A DNA stretch of 8,951 bases. Source: CAZTKP01 sp964614215. GTDB taxonomy: Bacteria > UBP6 > UBA1177. The stretch spans positions 1 through 8,951 of the forward strand of contig CAZTKP010000114.1 in assembly GCA_964614215.1 (NCBI GenBank), written 5' to 3'. Every line of letters starts with the position of its first letter. The stretch's first letter is position 1. Below, piece after piece: positions 6,657 through 8,951 of the stretch. The notes beneath the pieces were generated by a model. That model was not told the DNA's origin. It ran no database searches and saw only the letters and a list, made by a program, of their open reading frames with translations. Both the position numbers and the translations under genes were made by a program.

Positions 6657-6672
6657 ATACGATTAATCGCAT
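6657..6672 (+). repeat. 16-bp imperfect palindrome, possible operator
   Basis: ATACGATTAATCGCAT is a palindrome with a perfect 10-bp core (CGATTAATCG, 6660-6669) and one mismatched pair in the flanks. It sits just after the possible TATAAT-driven start point and 33 bp before the ATG of the small barrel gene, a position suitable for a repressor site. I cannot link it to a known regulator. Confidence 0.25.
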
Positions 6673-6705
6673 GTTGTTTTATTGTTTTCTATTTTGGAGG
6701 ACGTG

Positions 6706-7323
6706 ATGAAAAAGTTAATTTTTTTAATGGTTTTTATGTTTATCTCTGTTTCCGTTTATGCGGGAGATAGTTCTATTAATTTTAATAAAGTCAAGTTCGG
6801 AATGGGGGGCGGACTGGGGTTTTCAACTTCAATTTATGATGATTACGGCTATTACGGATACACAATTCCTACCAAAGTGGTTCTTCCTATTCAGATCTTC
6901 AGATATTTCCGTTTTGAACCGGTTTTCAGTCTTTCAGTCAGCAGATACAATGATAGTGAATACGACGAATCAGATACACTCACCAGTTTTCTGGGAGGTG
7001 CAGGGCTGTTTTTCACATATCCTTTTGATTCAGCAATGATCAATGTGGGTGCCCGGATAGAAGGTGGAATTAATCATTCCAAGTCTGAATATGAAGATGA
7101 GACTCGTTCAAGATATAGAAGGATCCTGCTTGTGGAACCAATCATCGGGGCGGATTATTTTCTGAACGGCCATTTCAGCATCGGCTGTGAAATAACACTG
7201 GGGTTTTTCTATATGGGAGGTCTTGTCGCCGGTGAAGGTTATGATAGTGATTACGAAGATGATTCCAGCGCTCTCATGATCCGTACCGGAGGAACACTGT
7301 TTTTCAGGTTTTATTTCTTTTAA
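6706..7323 (+). CDS. Small outer-membrane beta-barrel protein, function unknown
   Basis: A 205-residue secreted protein with a clear signal peptide (MKKLIFLMVF core, cleavage probably after VYAG at residue 20). The rest alternates short amphipathic, aromatic-rich beta strands with Gly/Asp/Tyr turns and ends in Phe205 (FFRFYFF), the usual C-terminal signature for BAM-dependent insertion in the outer membrane. The length fits a barrel of about 8 strands, as in OmpW/OmpX-type proteins, but I see no family motif. Four loops are rich in Tyr and acidic residues: YDDYGYYGY (44-52), SEYDESD (84-90), SEYEDE (127-132) and YDSDYEDD (179-186). The start at 6706 is fixed by GGAGG at 6696-6700, 5 nt away; an in-frame ATG at 6682 lies upstream of that site and would spoil the signal peptide. 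It follows the TonB receptor by 111 bp and may be independently transcribed. Confidence 0.8.
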   Translation: MKKLIFLMVFMFISVSVYAGDSSINFNKVKFGMGGGLGFSTSIYDDYGYYGYTIPTKVVLPIQIFRYFRFEPVFSLSVSRYNDSEYDESDTLTSFLGGAGLFFTYPFDSAMINVGARIEGGINHSKSEYEDETRSRYRRILLVEPIIGADYFLNGHFSIGCEITLGFFYMGGLVAGEGYDSDYEDDSSALMIRTGGTLFFRFYFF

Positions 7324-7327
7324 TGGT

Positions 7328-8740
7328 TTAGCAGTTAAAAACCTTAATAGAATTTGAATGTGAGTAGTCTCTGTTGCTGCCGGTAACGTTTGCGGCAACG
7401 ATGGTATCGCCTGTGTCGGCGAGGTCTTTCATCAACAGTGTCTTTGTAATATTTGCAAGGAAGTCATCAAAGTTCTCAGGTTTATTTTCAAGCAGGAAAG
7501 TTTCAGTTCCGCGGTAGAGGTTACAGATCCTCGCCGTGTGCGCGTCAGTTGTAAAAACGTAGATGGGGACTGACGGTGCAAAGTGGGCTATGGTTCTTGC
7601 AGTAAAACCTGATTCGCTGTAAAGCACGATAGCTTTTGCATTGAGGTTGCGGGAGAGTTCAACTGCTGAAAACGATACGCTGTCAGCCAGTATATGTTCA
7701 CTGTCCGGATCAATAATTCTCTCAGGCATTTTCATGAGTTTTTCAGCCTGTTCAAGAGTTCTGTCCATGATCTTCACAGCCTGGACGGGATACTTCCCTA
7801 TTGCTGTTTCACCTGAAAGCATGACAGCGTCTGCACCGTTCGTTACAGCAGTTGCGACATCACTTACCTCGGCTCTTGTCGGACGGTTGTTCGATATCAT
7901 TGATTCGAGCATTTCGGTTGCAACGATCGCCGGTTTTTTATCTGCCTGGGAAATGTTTATGATCTTTTCCTGAACAGGCGGTAGTTCCCAGACTGGAAGC
8001 TCGACTCCCAGATCACCACGGGCAACTAGAATTCCGTCACTGATCTTTGTGATAGCTTCAAGATTCGCGATACCTTTAGCCGATTCGATCTTTGAAATAA
8101 CAGGAAGGATCTTTCCGCAGCTTCTCATTATTCCATGAAGTTCAGAAATATCCTGAGGCTTCTGAACAAAACTGAGCATAAAACCGTCAACACCATTCTC
8201 AATTCCAAATTTCACATCTTTAATATCTTTTTCCGAGAGTGCAGGAAGAAGGATCTCTTTGCCGGGGAGCATAAGGCCTTTCCTTGACCTTAGAACACCG
8301 CCTGAGATCACAGTACATTTTACATTGTTTCCTGCAACTTCAGTAACTTTAAGCACGATCTTTCCGTCATCAAGCAGAATGGTGTCATCTTTACCGACCT
8401 GACTTGTGACGTGAATGTAGTCAGTCGAGACACTGTGTCTGTCGCCGGTTATCTTGTCCGTTGTAACTGTGAACTCATCTCCTGCTGCTATTTCGACAGA
8501 ATCTCCCTCAATTGTTCCGATCCTTGTTTTCGGGCCGCGCAGATCCATGAAGACGGGGATGTTCTTTTCAAGCTGTTCACACGCACGCCTTATATTATTA
8601 ATGTATAAGGAAGCGTTTTCATGTGTACCGTGAGACATATTGATTCTGAAAATATCGACCCCGGCAGTGATGAGATCCATGATGGTCTCAGTGGCGTAAC
8701 TTGCCGGTCCTAGTGTGGAAATTATCTTTGTGAAAGCCAT
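7328..8740 (-). CDS. pyk: Pyruvate kinase
   Basis: Catalyses the last step of glycolysis: phosphoenolpyruvate plus ADP to pyruvate plus ATP, in the cytoplasm. Its 470 residues equal the length of E. coli PykF. Visible motifs in order: RINMSHG (32-38; Arg32, Asn34 and Ser36 bind substrate and K+), MDLRGPKTRIG (65-75, Asp66 and Arg72), B-domain LLDDGKI (122-128), the active-site signature VISKIESAKG (214-223) with catalytic Lys217 and metal ligand Glu219, ARGDLGVELP (240-249) with metal ligand Asp243, ATEMLESM (274-281) with Thr275, and NRPTRAEVSDVA (285-296). The C-terminal domain (about 345-470) keeps a phosphate-loop-like SESGFTAR (375-382) where effectors bind in this family; which effector is not predictable. 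There is no extra C-terminal PEP-utiliser domain. AGAGG at 8746-8750, 5 nt before the ATG, supports the start. The gene is convergent with the small barrel gene, with 4 bp between stop codons, and appears monocistronic. Confidence 0.97.
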   Translation of the reverse strand: MAFTKIISTLGPASYATETIMDLITAGVDIFRINMSHGTHENASLYINNIRRACEQLEKNIPVFMDLRGPKTRIGTIEGDSVEIAAGDEFTVTTDKITGDRHSVSTDYIHVTSQVGKDDTILLDDGKIVLKVTEVAGNNVKCTVISGGVLRSRKGLMLPGKEILLPALSEKDIKDVKFGIENGVDGFMLSFVQKPQDISELHGIMRSCGKILPVISKIESAKGIANLEAITKISDGILVARGDLGVELPVWELPPVQEKIINISQADKKPAIVATEMLESMISNNRPTRAEVSDVATAVTNGADAVMLSGETAIGKYPVQAVKIMDRTLEQAEKLMKMPERIIDPDSEHILADSVSFSAVELSRNLNAKAIVLYSESGFTARTIAHFAPSVPIYVFTTDAHTARICNLYRGTETFLLENKPENFDDFLANITKTLLMKDLADTGDTIVAANVTGSNRDYSHSNSIKVFNC

Positions 8741-8772
8741 GCTAACCTCTGAAAAAGTTAAAAAGTCCCGAT

Positions 8773-8834
8773 AAAATAATGAATTACGGCGAAAAATTCA
8801 ACGTATTTATAAAGAAAATAACAAAGTTGGTGAA
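8773..8834 (-). promoter_or_regulatory. pyk: Two candidate tandem promoters for pyk
   Basis: On the minus strand there are two hexamer pairs with 17-bp spacers. The distal one is TTCACC (8829-8834) with TATAAA (8806-8811). The proximal one is TTGAAT (8796-8801) with TATTTT (8773-8778). They would start near 8799 and 8766, leaving leaders of about 59 and 26 nt. The region is AT-rich, so one or both may be chance matches. Confidence 0.4.
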
Positions 8835-8870
8835 GAAAATCAGTAAAAAAACCATTAACTTATCGTTTTT

Positions 8871-8932
8871 TAACAATTATTTTCAAAAAAATTAAAAAAA
8901 AGATTGACATGGAGTAGGGTAATCCATATATT
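8871..8932 (+). promoter_or_regulatory. Strong sigma70 promoter with UP element, pointing out of the right edge
   Basis: TTGACA (8904-8909) is a perfect -35, followed after exactly 17 bp by TATATT (8927-8932). Upstream are A-tracts at 8885-8891 and 8894-8901, where the proximal alpha-CTD subsite should be, and an AT-rich block (8873-8889) resembling the UP-element consensus but shifted about one helical turn upstream. The DNA after the -10 (GGTCGAGC, 8933-8940) is GC-rich, as in discriminators of stringently controlled stable-RNA promoters. The transcript would begin near 8940, so its gene lies outside the window. It is divergent from pyk. Confidence 0.75.
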
Positions 8933-8951
8933 GGTCGAGCGTTTTTCGAGT

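Noticed and set aside
6682..6705. Longer start for the small barrel protein at 6682
   Set aside because: It would translate through the GGAGG site and put eight extra residues before a normal MKK signal peptide.
1..8951. CRISPR array, insertion sequence, prophage or tRNA genes
   Set aside because: No regularly spaced direct repeats, transposase or integrase frames, terminal inverted repeats or tRNA cloverleaf were seen.

Overview
The window looks like chromosomal DNA from a diderm (Gram-negative-type) bacterium. It encodes a signal-peptide lipoprotein, a TonB-dependent outer-membrane receptor and a second small outer-membrane barrel protein. Arginine codons are mostly AGA/AGG, intergenic DNA is AT-rich, and Shine-Dalgarno sites are clear AAGAGG/GGAGG types. 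I cannot assign a phylum from the sequence alone. There is no sign of phage, transposon, CRISPR array, tRNA or rRNA inside the window. The longest gene-free stretches are 642-891 (250 bp) and 8741-8951 (211 bp), so no gap exceeds 300 bp.

Layout from left to right. (1) Positions 1-641, minus strand: 5' part of a lipoprotein gene that runs off the left edge. (2) Positions 892-4517, plus strand: a tight four-gene unit made of a lysine 2,3-aminomutase (radical SAM/PLP), two different ATP-grasp ligases of the D-Ala-D-Ala ligase type, and a GNAT acetyltransferase. Spacing is 15 bp, then a 17-bp overlap, then a 26-bp overlap. (3) Positions 4603-6594, plus: a TonB-dependent receptor with its own plausible promoter in the 85-bp gap before it. 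(4) Positions 6706-7323, plus: a small outer-membrane beta-barrel protein. (5) Positions 7328-8740, minus: pyruvate kinase, convergent with the barrel gene. (6) Positions 8871-8951: a very strong sigma70-type promoter with an A-tract UP element pointing out of the right edge, probably driving a stable-RNA or other highly expressed operon not included here.

The most interesting part is the four-gene unit. Lysine 2,3-aminomutase makes L-beta-lysine. ATP-grasp ligases join carboxylates to amines, and a GNAT can acylate an amine. Together they suggest a small pathway for an acylated beta-lysine-containing di- or tripeptide. It could be a compatible solute (by analogy with N-acetyl-beta-lysine and N-acetylglutaminylglutamine amide), a metallophore, or another small peptide. 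The enzyme families are well supported; the pathway and product are inference. The TonB receptor immediately downstream could be an uptake partner or simply a neighbour.
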